A stretch of DNA of 20,348 bases from Oscillospiraceae bacterium (GTDB lineage: Bacteria; Bacillota_A; Clostridia; Oscillospirales; Oscillospiraceae), in assembly GCA_017936985.1 (NCBI GenBank), contig JAGBEM010000179.1:1-20348 (forward strand), in the 5' to 3' direction. Of this stretch, positions 1 to 6,698 are shown piece by piece. Each line of letters opens with the position of its first letter. Position 1 is the stretch's first letter. Under the pieces are notes generated by a model. That model saw only the letters and a program-made list of their open reading frames with translations. It made no database searches and was not told where the DNA came from. Made by a program: the position numbers and the translations under genes.

Positions 1-55
1 ACCTGTGACCTCATGCGTGTGAAGCATGCGCTCTAACCAGCTGAGCTATGCCTCC
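1..55 (-). tRNA. tRNA-Val (anticodon CAC), 3' end cut by the window edge
   Basis: Read on the minus strand, the gene starts with the acceptor arm GGAGGCA at 55-49. A D-arm (GCTC...GAGC) follows, then an anticodon stem CATGC/GCATG enclosing the loop TTCACAC, which puts CAC in the anticodon and predicts valine (GUG codons). The variable loop and the start of the T-stem are present, and the rest lies beyond base 1. A consensus promoter sits just upstream on the same strand. Confidence 0.93.
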
Positions 56-73
56 ATATTGGGAACAGGTAAG

Positions 74-101
74 ATTATAGCATAAATCTTCTAAATGTCA
101 A
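74..101 (-). promoter_or_regulatory. Promoter of the tRNA-Val gene
   Basis: On the minus strand there is a perfect -35 TTGACA (101-96) and a perfect -10 TATAAT (79-74), 16 nt apart. The predicted start is near 67, about 12 nt before the tRNA 5' end. Confidence 0.85.
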
Positions 102-117
102 CCCTAAATTCTGGCTC

Positions 118-145
118 TTGCGAAATTCTGATAATCTGTTATCAT
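118..145 (+). promoter_or_regulatory. Weak candidate promoter for sfsA
   Basis: TTGCGA (118-123) and TATCAT (140-145) are 16 nt apart. The implied transcript would have a very short leader, starting close to the ribosome binding site at 153-159, so this assignment is tentative. Confidence 0.3.
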
Positions 146-164
146 ATAGAAAAGAGGTGACGGT

Positions 165-842
165 ATGCACTATGAAAACATGGTTCCCGGGGTGTTTTTT
201 GCCCGGCCAAACCGGTTTGTTGCACACATAGAGATCGACGGAAAAATGGAAGTATGCCATGTGAAAAATACCGGCAGATGCAAGGAGCTGCTGCCGGCAG
301 GCGCAAAGGTTTGGTGCCAAAAAAGCACCAATCCCAACCGGAAAACAAAATATGATCTGATAACGGTACAAAAAGGGGATCGGCTTATCAATATGGATTC
401 CCAAGCACCCAATGCGGCTGCGGCAGAGTGGCTGCGCAGCGGTGGCTTGGGGGAGATTGGGGAGTTGAAAGCGGAGAGCGTTCATGGGGAATCCCGGTTT
501 GATTTTTCCTTTATAAAAGACGGCAGACGATGCTTTTTGGAAGTCAAGGGCGTGACACTGGAAAATGACGGCGTTTGCGCGTTCCCGGATGCGCCTACGG
601 AGCGCGGCGCGAAGCATCTGCGTGGGTTGACCGCTGCGGTGCGGGAAGGTTTTGTGGCGTATGTGCTGTTTGTGATCCAGATGGCGGATGTGAAGTATCT
701 GCATCCCAACGATGATACCGATCCTGCTTTCGGCGCGGCGCTGAGAGAAGCTGCGGAAAATGGGGTCACAATACTGGCAATGGATTGCGCTGTAACGGAA
801 AACACTATGGAAATTCGAAAAAATGTGCTGGTAAAGCTGTAA
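165..842 (+). CDS. sfsA: SfsA family protein (sugar fermentation stimulation protein; putative nuclease)
   Basis: A full-length 225-residue SfsA protein. The N-terminal OB-like part holds the family signature HVKNTGRCKELL (residues 32-43). The C-terminal part resembles a PD-(D/E)XK nuclease fold, with RFDF (111-114, D113) and LEVKGVTL (125-132, E126 and K128) as likely catalytic residues, followed by FPDAPTERGAKHL (140-152). E. coli SfsA was named for raising maltose-metabolism gene expression, and family members are now annotated as DNA/RNA-binding or nuclease proteins; the true role is unsettled. The ATG at 165 follows AGAGGTG (153-159) at a good distance. It stands alone, divergent from tRNA-Val and convergent with ksgA, with a shared terminator behind it. 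Family assignment is firm; cellular function is not. Confidence 0.95.
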   Translation: MHYENMVPGVFFARPNRFVAHIEIDGKMEVCHVKNTGRCKELLPAGAKVWCQKSTNPNRKTKYDLITVQKGDRLINMDSQAPNAAAAEWLRSGGLGEIGELKAESVHGESRFDFSFIKDGRRCFLEVKGVTLENDGVCAFPDAPTERGAKHLRGLTAAVREGFVAYVLFVIQMADVKYLHPNDDTDPAFGAALREAAENGVTILAMDCAVTENTMEIRKNVLVKL

Positions 843-874
843 AAAGAACCGGAGCGATTTGCTCCGGTTCTTTT
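842..874. terminator. Bidirectional terminator between sfsA and ksgA
   Basis: A perfect 14-bp stem (842-855 with 861-874) closes a 5-nt loop. It is A-rich on the 5' side and T-rich on the 3' side, so it can work on both strands. The right arm overlaps the stop codon of the convergent ksgA by two bases. Confidence 0.9.
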
Positions 875-1733
875 ATCTGCGTTTTTTGATTTCGTTTGCG
901 ATGCGGGCAAATTCCGGGATGGAGAGCGTTTCACCACGGACATTGGCATCAAAGCCTGCGGCTTCGATGACTTCGGCGGCACCGGCTTTGCCCAGCTCCG
1001 GGAAGCCGGATGCCAGACCGTTACTGAGCTTTTTGCGGCGCATGGCGAAGCTGGCCCGGACTGTGCGGAAGAAGATATCCGGATCGTCAATATTCCAGGG
1101 CTTCGTTTTGCGGGTGCGCAGCTGGATCACTGCGGAGGTGACCTTCGGCTGGGGCATGAAGCAATGAGCCGGGACATCAAACAGCAGCTCCGGTTCGGCA
1201 TAATACTGGCAGAACACAGTAAAGGCGCTGTAGTCCTCGGTGCCAGGCTTGGCGGCGATCCGCTGGGCGACCTCCTTTTGCACCATGACGGTGACGGAGT
1301 CGAAGCACTCCGCTTCCAGAAGGGCAGTGAGGATGGGAGAGGTAATGTAATACGGCAGGTTGGCGCAGGCCATAGGCCGCAGGCCGGGGAACTTTTCTGC
1401 CACCAGGGCAGGAATGTTCTGCTTCAGCACATCGCCCCAGAGGATCTCCAGATTGGAAAACTCGCCTACGGTTTGTTTCAAAATAGGCTCCAATCGGGTA
1501 TCCACTTCCACGGCGCAGACCTTGCCTGCGCGCATACACAGCTGCTGAGTCAGAGGGCCAATGCCGGGACCGATCTCCAGCACACCGGCAGATGCATCCA
1601 CACCGGCATCCTCTGCAATGGATTCGGGAACCCACCGGGCAATGAGAAAATTCTGCCCCTTGGCTTTGGAAAAATGAAAGCCATGCTGGGAAAGCAAGGG
1701 TTTCATAACTTGAATATCACATACGTTGATCAT
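873..1733 (-). CDS. rsmA/ksgA: 16S rRNA (adenine1518-N6/adenine1519-N6)-dimethyltransferase
   Basis: KsgA dimethylates two adjacent adenosines in helix 45 of 16S rRNA from S-adenosylmethionine during late 30S assembly; loss gives kasugamycin resistance in other bacteria. The 286-residue protein has the KsgA/Dim1 landmarks in order: GQNFL (26-30), the SAM motif I EIGPGIG (53-59), GD at 100-101, and the catalytic NLPYY (125-129) followed by ITSPI. Its C-terminal helical domain is intact. The ATG at 1733 follows AAAGGCGG (1748-1741) with 7 nt spacing. That ribosome binding site is also the 3' arm of a hairpin terminator, and a promoter is embedded in the hairpin. A yabE-like gene lies directly upstream, as in Bacillus, but rnmV, which sits between them there, is absent. 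Confidence 0.97.
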   Translation of the reverse strand: MINVCDIQVMKPLLSQHGFHFSKAKGQNFLIARWVPESIAEDAGVDASAGVLEIGPGIGPLTQQLCMRAGKVCAVEVDTRLEPILKQTVGEFSNLEILWGDVLKQNIPALVAEKFPGLRPMACANLPYYITSPILTALLEAECFDSVTVMVQKEVAQRIAAKPGTEDYSAFTVFCQYYAEPELLFDVPAHCFMPQPKVTSAVIQLRTRKTKPWNIDDPDIFFRTVRASFAMRRKKLSNGLASGFPELGKAGAAEVIEAAGFDANVRGETLSIPEFARIANEIKKRR

Positions 1734-1777
1734 AAAAAATCCGCCTTTCTTCCGTTATCATAGCAGAAGAAAGGCGG
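1734..1777 (-). terminator. Terminator of the yabE-like gene, overlapping ksgA's ribosome binding site
   Basis: On the minus strand a perfect 12-bp stem (1777-1766 with 1752-1741) with a 13-nt loop is followed by ATTTTTT (1740-1734), which runs directly into the ksgA ATG. It begins 15 nt after the yabE-like stop codon. The 3' arm contains the ksgA ribosome binding site. Confidence 0.8.
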
Positions 1778-1785
1778 TTTTGCAA
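1757..1785 (-). promoter_or_regulatory. Candidate ksgA promoter inside the upstream terminator hairpin
   Basis: On the minus strand TTGCAA (1785-1780) and TATGAT (1762-1757) are exactly 17 nt apart. The -10 box lies in the loop of the yabE terminator hairpin and the spacer covers its 5' arm. Transcripts should start near 1750, giving a leader of under 20 nt that carries only the 3' arm. Confidence 0.6.
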
Positions 1786-1792
1786 TCCTAAA

Positions 1793-2905
1793 TCAGTCGA
1801 GGAAATAGACGGTGCAGTCCCGGATGCCGAACTGGTTACACTCGGCAACGGAGTCATAGTACAAGTCGATGCGTTTGCCCTTGATCGAGCCGCCGCAGTC
1901 TTCGGCGACTGCAATGCCGTATATGTACTTGCCGTCGTTGGAAACGATATACATCCGGGTGCCGTAGGGGATCACCTTGGGGTCAACGGCGATAGCGCCT
2001 ACCCGGCAGAGTGTGCCGGTGGCTGTCCAAATGGTACAGCCGGGGTCGGAATTGTGGTAAGCGGTGGCGCGGTAGACATCGGCACTGGTGTATTCCAGGA
2101 CCTCACCCTCCGGGGTGACGATCAAACCGTCGAGAATAATAGGCTTGCCGGAAGTGGCTGCCTGCTCCAATGCGGCACAGACATCCGGTGCAGTGGTGAT
2201 ATTGGATTCCGATTCGACTGCTGCTGAGCCGGAACCGATGGCGATCACGGCATTCACAGGCTGCTGAACAACGGTTTCGGAACGGATGCTGCGGCTGACC
2301 TCTACGCCGTTGACATAGAACACATCGGCGGCACACAGCAGCTGTCCGTTGACACCTTGGGTCAGTACAGCTTCTTCACCCTCGGGAAGATTGGGGTCAT
2401 AGCAATAGGTGGTGTTGTAAGGGAGCTGAACGGTATAGATCTCTTCGGTGCGCATTGCCCGGGAAATGGTGAGGATCATGCCGTCGTAGGTTTCGGCATC
2501 CAAGGATGCGGAAAGCATATCTTCGCCGGACAGAGTAATGCCGGCACGGGAAAGAAGCTCGCCTACGGTTTCGCCCCGGGTCTGCAGCTGAAGAGTGGTT
2601 TTGCCGTGGACAACGGTCACGTTATAAGACCGCTGCACGGTGATTTCAGAAACGCCGAGTCCGGGTTGCGTAGTGTAGGTATCGTCTGTACCAAGCTCCA
2701 GACCGGCTTCGGTCAGGATCTCTACCGGATCGGTGAAGTGGGTGGTGTGGATCAGGACTTTGCCGCCGTCGTTGATGAGATATGTATTCTCGGCAAATGC
2801 AGTTTGAGTCAGCAGAAGCACGATGCACACGATCGGCAGCATAACGGCCAGGATGCGGGTCATCAAGGTGACACGCTTTTTCATAACGCGGTTATATTCC
2901 AGCAT
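1793..2905 (-). CDS. yabE: YabE-like secreted cell-wall protein (DUF348 - G5 - 3D domains)
   Basis: A 370-residue exported protein. A basic N-terminus and hydrophobic stretch (about residues 8-38, ending TQTAFA) form a signal peptide or anchor. Two DUF348-type repeats follow (about 40-125), then a G5-like domain (to about 210), a low-complexity linker and a C-terminal 3D domain beginning YRATAYH. The 3D aspartates are visible in AVDPKVIPYG, AEDCGG and RIDLYYD. Such proteins are Rpf/MltA-like peptidoglycan-active enzymes of Gram-positive envelopes. Several cysteines in the 3D domain may form a disulfide. An upstream in-frame start exists, but ATG 2905 follows AAAGGAGGTA (2921-2912) at ideal spacing. 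The domain order and position before ksgA match Bacillus yabE; catalytic activity is inferred from the family only. Confidence 0.9.
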   Translation of the reverse strand: MLEYNRVMKKRVTLMTRILAVMLPIVCIVLLLTQTAFAENTYLINDGGKVLIHTTHFTDPVEILTEAGLELGTDDTYTTQPGLGVSEITVQRSYNVTVVHGKTTLQLQTRGETVGELLSRAGITLSGEDMLSASLDAETYDGMILTISRAMRTEEIYTVQLPYNTTYCYDPNLPEGEEAVLTQGVNGQLLCAADVFYVNGVEVSRSIRSETVVQQPVNAVIAIGSGSAAVESESNITTAPDVCAALEQAATSGKPIILDGLIVTPEGEVLEYTSADVYRATAYHNSDPGCTIWTATGTLCRVGAIAVDPKVIPYGTRMYIVSNDGKYIYGIAVAEDCGGSIKGKRIDLYYDSVAECNQFGIRDCTVYFLD

Positions 2906-3010
2906 AGATGGTACCTCCTTTCGCGGTACTTGTAGAATTAAAACAGAGCCAAACAATGGGGCTTTATCCTAAGGATACAATCAGAATGTATAGATGGGGA
3001 TTTTTAGAGT

Positions 3011-3038
3011 ATTATAACAATTTATTGTAAAAAGTCAA
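3011..3038 (-). promoter_or_regulatory. Promoter of the yabE-like gene
   Basis: On the minus strand TTGACT (3038-3033) and a perfect TATAAT (3016-3011) are 16 nt apart. Transcription would start near 3005, leaving a leader of about 100 nt before the ribosome binding site. Confidence 0.8.
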
Positions 3039-3275
3039 GCATTTTCCGCAAAATACCAAAAATCGACAACTTTTTAGATAATTATGTAAATAAAATTATG
3101 TAAACTTTTTATTCAAAATATACACGCTTCTTATCCAGGAAACCACAATATCTTGTGCGAAAAAACAGTTTCGTTTACATAACCCAACATAAAACGCAAC
3201 CGAAAATGAAAGGGAATTTTTCTGTGTTATGGTGACCAAAAAACAGAGAAATTCCTGGTTTTTCCTCCACGGGGA
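3039..3275. other. AT-rich intergenic region with repeated TTATGTAAA motifs and an imperfect inverted repeat
   Basis: No credible gene lies here. TTATGTAAA occurs at 3082-3090 and 3096-3104, and its reverse complement GTTTACATAA at 3173-3182 matches the second copy extended by one base (3096-3105). An imperfect inverted repeat runs from AGGGAATTTTTCTG (3211-3224) to CAGAGAAATTCCT (3244-3256), just before the thrS promoter. These could be protein-binding sites for either divergent gene; nothing in the sequence identifies the factor. Confidence 0.5.
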
Positions 3276-3304
3276 TTGACATTTTCGGCTTTGTATGTTA
3301 AATT
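3276..3304 (+). promoter_or_regulatory. Promoter of the thrS T-box operon
   Basis: Perfect -35 TTGACA (3276-3281), 17-nt spacer, then TAAATT (3299-3304). The predicted start near 3311 matches the beginning of the T-box leader. Confidence 0.75.
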
Positions 3305-3310
3305 TGCTCC

Positions 3311-3556
3311 ATACAAAGGCTGTGATGAAGACACGCCGCTTCGGTAAGATTCCCAGAGAGGATGCCACCTTGGTGCAAGGCATCTGTACCCCTGCCGGAG
3401 AGGATACCACTTCTGAGCCGCCGGACGGAAATGTCTGGACGGGTGCGCCCGTTAAAGCGTCAATGAGTGGCTTCGCTTGCGAGGCAACCAGGGTGGAACC
3501 GTGGAATACTGAATTTGTATCCCACCCCTGATCTTGTCAGGGGATGGGTTTTTTTT
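3311..3556 (+). promoter_or_regulatory. T-box leader RNA, probably specific for tRNA-Thr
   Basis: The leader begins GATGAAGAC and carries the AGAGAGG bulge motif (3355-3361), with an apical hairpin GATGCC/GGCATC (3360-3365 with 3379-3384). The T-box antiterminator sequence AGGGTGGAACCGTG lies at 3490-3503 and is followed by a terminator and thrS. The threonine codon ACC at 3406-3408, in the context GATACCACT, is the likely specifier. The known mechanism is that uncharged tRNA pairs with the specifier and the T-box bulge, favours the antiterminator and allows thrS transcription. Specifier placement is by motif context, not by a full fold. Confidence 0.92.
3521..3556 (+). terminator. T-box-controlled terminator
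   Basis: CCCACCCCTGA (3521-3531) pairs with TCAGGGGATGGG (3537-3548), with one bulge, followed by eight T residues (3549-3556). It competes with the antiterminator of the T-box leader. Confidence 0.9.
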
Positions 3557-3591
3557 ATTTACCTTTCCCCAATAAAAAGGAGGAAAAAATT

Positions 3592-5388
3592 ATGTCCGAA
3601 GAGAATCTGTACACCTTTGAAAATCCTGAGTACCGCAAGACTTTCTGGCACACCTGCAGCCATATCATGGCCCAGGCTGTCAAGCGTCTGTGGCCGGAAG
3701 TTCAGCTGGCGATCGGCCCTGCCATTGACGAGGGCTGGTACTACGACTTTGATGCACCCTTCTCCTTCACCCCCGAGCATCTGACCCAGATCGAGGGCGA
3801 GATGAAGAAGATCTGCAAGGAGCGCATTCGCTTGGAGCGCAGCGAGCTGCCCCGGGAGGAAGCCATCGCCTGGGCAGAAGCACACAATGAGCCTTACAAG
3901 AAGGAACTCATTGAAGATCTGCCTGCCGATGCGGTCATTTCTTTCTACACCCAGGGTGATTTTACGGATCTGTGTGCCGGTCCGCATCTGGATCACACCG
4001 GCCGCGTCCGTCACAACGGCTTTAAGCTGACAAAGTCCTGCGGCGCTTACTGGCGCGGTGACTCCAACCGCAAGATGCTCCAGAGAATTTACGGTATCGG
4101 CTTCCCCAGCAAGGATGAGCTGGACGCTTATCTGGTGGCCCAGGAAGAAGCGCTGAAGCGTGACCACAACAAGCTGGGCAGAGAACTGGAATTCTTTACC
4201 ACGGTTGAAGAGATCGGTCAGGGCCTGCCGATCCTGCTGCCCAAGGGCGCAAGAGTCATTCAGACCCTGCAGCGCTGGGTGGAGGATGAAGAGCAGAAGC
4301 GTGGCTATCTGCTGACCAAAACGCCTTTGATGGCAAAGCGGGACCTGTACCGCATTTCCGGTCACTGGGATCACTATCTGGACGGGATGTTCATTCTGGG
4401 CGATCCTTATGATGAGGAAAAGGAGTGCTTTGCTCTGCGGCCTATGACCTGCCCCTTCCAGTACCAGGTCTATCTGAACCGGGCAAGATCCTACCGTGAT
4501 CTGCCTATGCGTTTGGGCGAGACTTCCACGCTGTTCCGCAATGAGGACAGCGGTGAGATGCACGGCCTGATCCGCGTCCGTCAGTTTACCATTTCCGAGG
4601 GTCACCTGGTGCTGCGCCCCGATCAGCTGGAAGAAGAATTTAAGGGCTGTCTGGAGCTGGCAAAGTACTGCCTGGATACGGTGGGCATGCTGGAAAACTG
4701 CACCTTCCGCTTCAGCCAGTGGGATCCTGCCCGTGCCGGTATCAAGTATGAGGGCACGCCGGAGCAGTGGGAAGAGGCCCAGCGTGTCATGGGCGAAATC
4801 CTGGATAATCTGGGCGTGGAGTATGAAATCGGTATCGACGAGGCAGCGTTCTACGGCCCGAAGCTGGATATTCAGTATAAGAATGTGTTCGGCAAGGAAG
4901 ATACCATCGTTACCATTCAGATCGACGTGCTGCTGGCCCAGAAGTTCGGCATGGAATATACCGATGCTGATGGTCAGAAGAAGACCCCCTATATCATTCA
5001 CAGAACTTCTCTGGGCTGCTACGAGCGGACTCTGGCTTACCTCATTGAGCGGTATGCCGGTGCACTGCCCCTGTGGATGATGCCCACTCAGGTCAAGGTA
5101 CTGCCGATCACAGATCGTGCACACGAGTATGCCAAGGAACTGTCTGCAAAGCTCAATAGGGTGAATATTCATGCCGAAACTGACTGCCGCAGCGAGAAGC
5201 TGGGCTATAAGATCCGGGAAGCACAGCTGCAGAAGATCCCTTATATGCTGGTCATCGGTGACCGGGATATGGAAAACGGAACGGTCTCTGTCCGTACCCG
5301 CAAGGGCGAGGATCTGGGTGCTATGACCCCTGATGAATTTATTGCCAAGTGCCTGATGGAGATCGCAACCAAGAGCAAGGAAGTGTAA
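3592..5388 (+). CDS. thrS: Threonine--tRNA ligase, form without the N-terminal TGS domain
   Basis: ThrRS charges tRNA-Thr with threonine in the cytoplasm. The protein is 598 residues and opens directly in the N2 editing domain: HxxxH is H20/H24 (HTCSH) and the second editing motif is TDLCAGPH. The class II catalytic core follows: MTCPF supplies the first zinc cysteine, FRNEDSGEMHGLIRVR is motif 2, SEGHL carries the second zinc ligand where most ThrRS have DDAHIF, and IHRTSLGCYER gives the zinc histidine and motif 3 arginine. A C-terminal anticodon-binding domain completes it. ATG 3592 follows AAGGAGG (3577-3583); the terminator directly upstream rules out a longer N-terminus, so the roughly 60-residue TGS domain is truly missing. 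Expression is controlled by the T-box leader. A FAD oxidoreductase gene follows after 8 nt. Confidence 0.97.
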   Translation: MSEENLYTFENPEYRKTFWHTCSHIMAQAVKRLWPEVQLAIGPAIDEGWYYDFDAPFSFTPEHLTQIEGEMKKICKERIRLERSELPREEAIAWAEAHNEPYKKELIEDLPADAVISFYTQGDFTDLCAGPHLDHTGRVRHNGFKLTKSCGAYWRGDSNRKMLQRIYGIGFPSKDELDAYLVAQEEALKRDHNKLGRELEFFTTVEEIGQGLPILLPKGARVIQTLQRWVEDEEQKRGYLLTKTPLMAKRDLYRISGHWDHYLDGMFILGDPYDEEKECFALRPMTCPFQYQVYLNRARSYRDLPMRLGETSTLFRNEDSGEMHGLIRVRQFTISEGHLVLRPDQLEEEFKGCLELAKYCLDTVGMLENCTFRFSQWDPARAGIKYEGTPEQWEEAQRVMGEILDNLGVEYEIGIDEAAFYGPKLDIQYKNVFGKEDTIVTIQIDVLLAQKFGMEYTDADGQKKTPYIIHRTSLGCYERTLAYLIERYAGALPLWMMPTQVKVLPITDRAHEYAKELSAKLNRVNIHAETDCRSEKLGYKIREAQLQKIPYMLVIGDRDMENGTVSVRTRKGEDLGAMTPDEFIAKCLMEIATKSKEV

Positions 5389-5396
5389 AACATCCT

Positions 5397-6569
5397 ATGA
5401 ATTACTGCGATACGCGAACAGTAATCCCAAAAGGTGAATACGATGTGATCGTAGTCGGCGGCGGTATCGGCGGCGTGGCGGCGGCAGTAGCGGCTGCCAG
5501 AAACGGTGCCAGTGTGGCGCTGCTGGAAAAGCAGATCAATTTGGGAGGCCTTGCTACGGTCGGCCTGATCAACTGGTATGAGCCTCTGTGTGACGGAAAC
5601 GGCAAACAGGTGGTAGGCGGTATCGGTGAGGAATTGCTGCGGCTGTCTATTCGCTATGGCATGGAAAACCTGCCGGCTCAATGGGGCGGGGAAGGGCGTA
5701 ACCGCTGCCGGTATGACCGCTTCGCCACCAAGTATTCGCCTACGGTGTTTTCTCTGGCGCTGGATGCCTGGGTCAAGGAAAGCGGCGTTACCATCCGTTT
5801 TGACACGCTGGCGACCTATCCTGTGATGGAAGCGGGGAAAGTTGCCGGAATCGTAGCAGAAACGGTGTCCGGCAAGGAGTTCTACGGCTGTAGGTATGTG
5901 GTGGATGCCACCGGTGATGCTTCTGTGTGTGTCGGTGCCGGCTTGCCTACCAGAATGGGTACGAACTATCTTTCCTATGTTGCCCATTGGGTTAACAGGG
6001 AAGATGCCGGAAGCGAAGATGAAAATGTACTGCGCAAGTGGATCCTGTGCGGTGCGACGGCATCCGGTCAGGGTCATCCGCAAGAGCACCCACTGCTGAC
6101 GGAGTATAATTCCGATGCGGAGAATACGTTTATTGCCTGGGGAAAGCAGGCAGTGCTTGACCGCATCAAGGATCAGCCGAAGAATGATCGGGAGCTGACA
6201 TCGATCCCCACTATGCCCCAGTATCGGAAGATCCGGTGCTTGGTAGGCGAAGCTACCTTTACCGGAGAACAGGATCGGTGTGAGGACAGTATCGGAACCT
6301 TTGGCGATTTTCGAAATCGTGGGCCGGTGTTTCATATGCCGTACCGGTGTCTTTACAACCGGCAGGTGAGCAACCTGATCACAGCAGGACGGATCGTTTC
6401 TGCGGACGGTGAAGGCTGGGAGATCGCCCGGGTGATCCCTGTGTGTGCATTGACAGGTCAGGCAGCCGGTACTGCGGCGGCGATATGCCGAAAGAACGGT
6501 GTGGATTTTGAAGCTTTGGATGTTTCTGCGCTGCAGGAAGTTTTGAAATCTCAGGGTGTTCTGTTCTAA
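5397..6569 (+). CDS. FAD-dependent oxidoreductase (FAD_oxidored family)
   Basis: A 390-residue flavoprotein of the FAD-dependent oxidoreductase family (FAD_oxidored type). The N-terminal Rossmann fold shows VVGGGIGGVAAAVAA with the dinucleotide glycines at residues 21-26 and the ribose-binding acid E44 (ALLEK). The family stretch NLGGLATVGL follows, and the C-terminal FAD motif GEGWEIARVIPVCALTGQAAG is near the end. No signal peptide is present, so it is cytoplasmic. The substrate cannot be read from sequence. ATG 5397 is preferred because an earlier in-frame start lies inside thrS; AAGGAAG (5379-5385) inside the thrS end can serve as ribosome binding site. With 8 nt between the genes and no terminator, it is probably expressed with thrS under T-box control. 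A strong terminator ends the unit. Confidence 0.85.
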   Translation: MNYCDTRTVIPKGEYDVIVVGGGIGGVAAAVAAARNGASVALLEKQINLGGLATVGLINWYEPLCDGNGKQVVGGIGEELLRLSIRYGMENLPAQWGGEGRNRCRYDRFATKYSPTVFSLALDAWVKESGVTIRFDTLATYPVMEAGKVAGIVAETVSGKEFYGCRYVVDATGDASVCVGAGLPTRMGTNYLSYVAHWVNREDAGSEDENVLRKWILCGATASGQGHPQEHPLLTEYNSDAENTFIAWGKQAVLDRIKDQPKNDRELTSIPTMPQYRKIRCLVGEATFTGEQDRCEDSIGTFGDFRNRGPVFHMPYRCLYNRQVSNLITAGRIVSADGEGWEIARVIPVCALTGQAAGTAAAICRKNGVDFEALDVSALQEVLKSQGVLF

Positions 6570-6577
6570 AATGATAA

Positions 6578-6606
6578 ACAAGCCGCCGGGAACGGCGGCT
6601 TGTTTT
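6578..6606 (+). terminator. Terminator of the thrS-oxidoreductase unit
   Basis: An 11-bp GC-rich stem (6578-6588 with 6593-6603) with a GGAA loop is followed by a T-run. The same 31-nt sequence recurs after the GH127 gene at 8514-8544. Confidence 0.92.
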
Positions 6607-6640
6607 CTATCATAAAGCTTGGCTATAAAAAGATAAATAT

Positions 6641-6668
6641 TTGCTTGTCTTAGGTTCTTAGCTATGAT
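6641..6668 (+). promoter_or_regulatory. Candidate promoter of the GH127 gene
   Basis: TTGCTT (6641-6646), 16-nt spacer, TATGAT (6663-6668). The start would be about 20-25 nt before the AGGGGGTG ribosome binding site. Confidence 0.5.
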
Positions 6669-6698
6669 AACATGAATAAAAACTGAGGGGGTGTCCGT

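Noticed and set aside
3295..3531. Short open frame across the thrS leader
   Set aside because: The region is a T-box RNA; the frame has no ribosome binding site and stops inside the terminator.
3559..5172. Long open frame (537 codons) antisense to thrS
   Set aside because: It mirrors the codon bias of thrS, has no ribosome binding site and its product has no family features. thrS on the other strand is certain.
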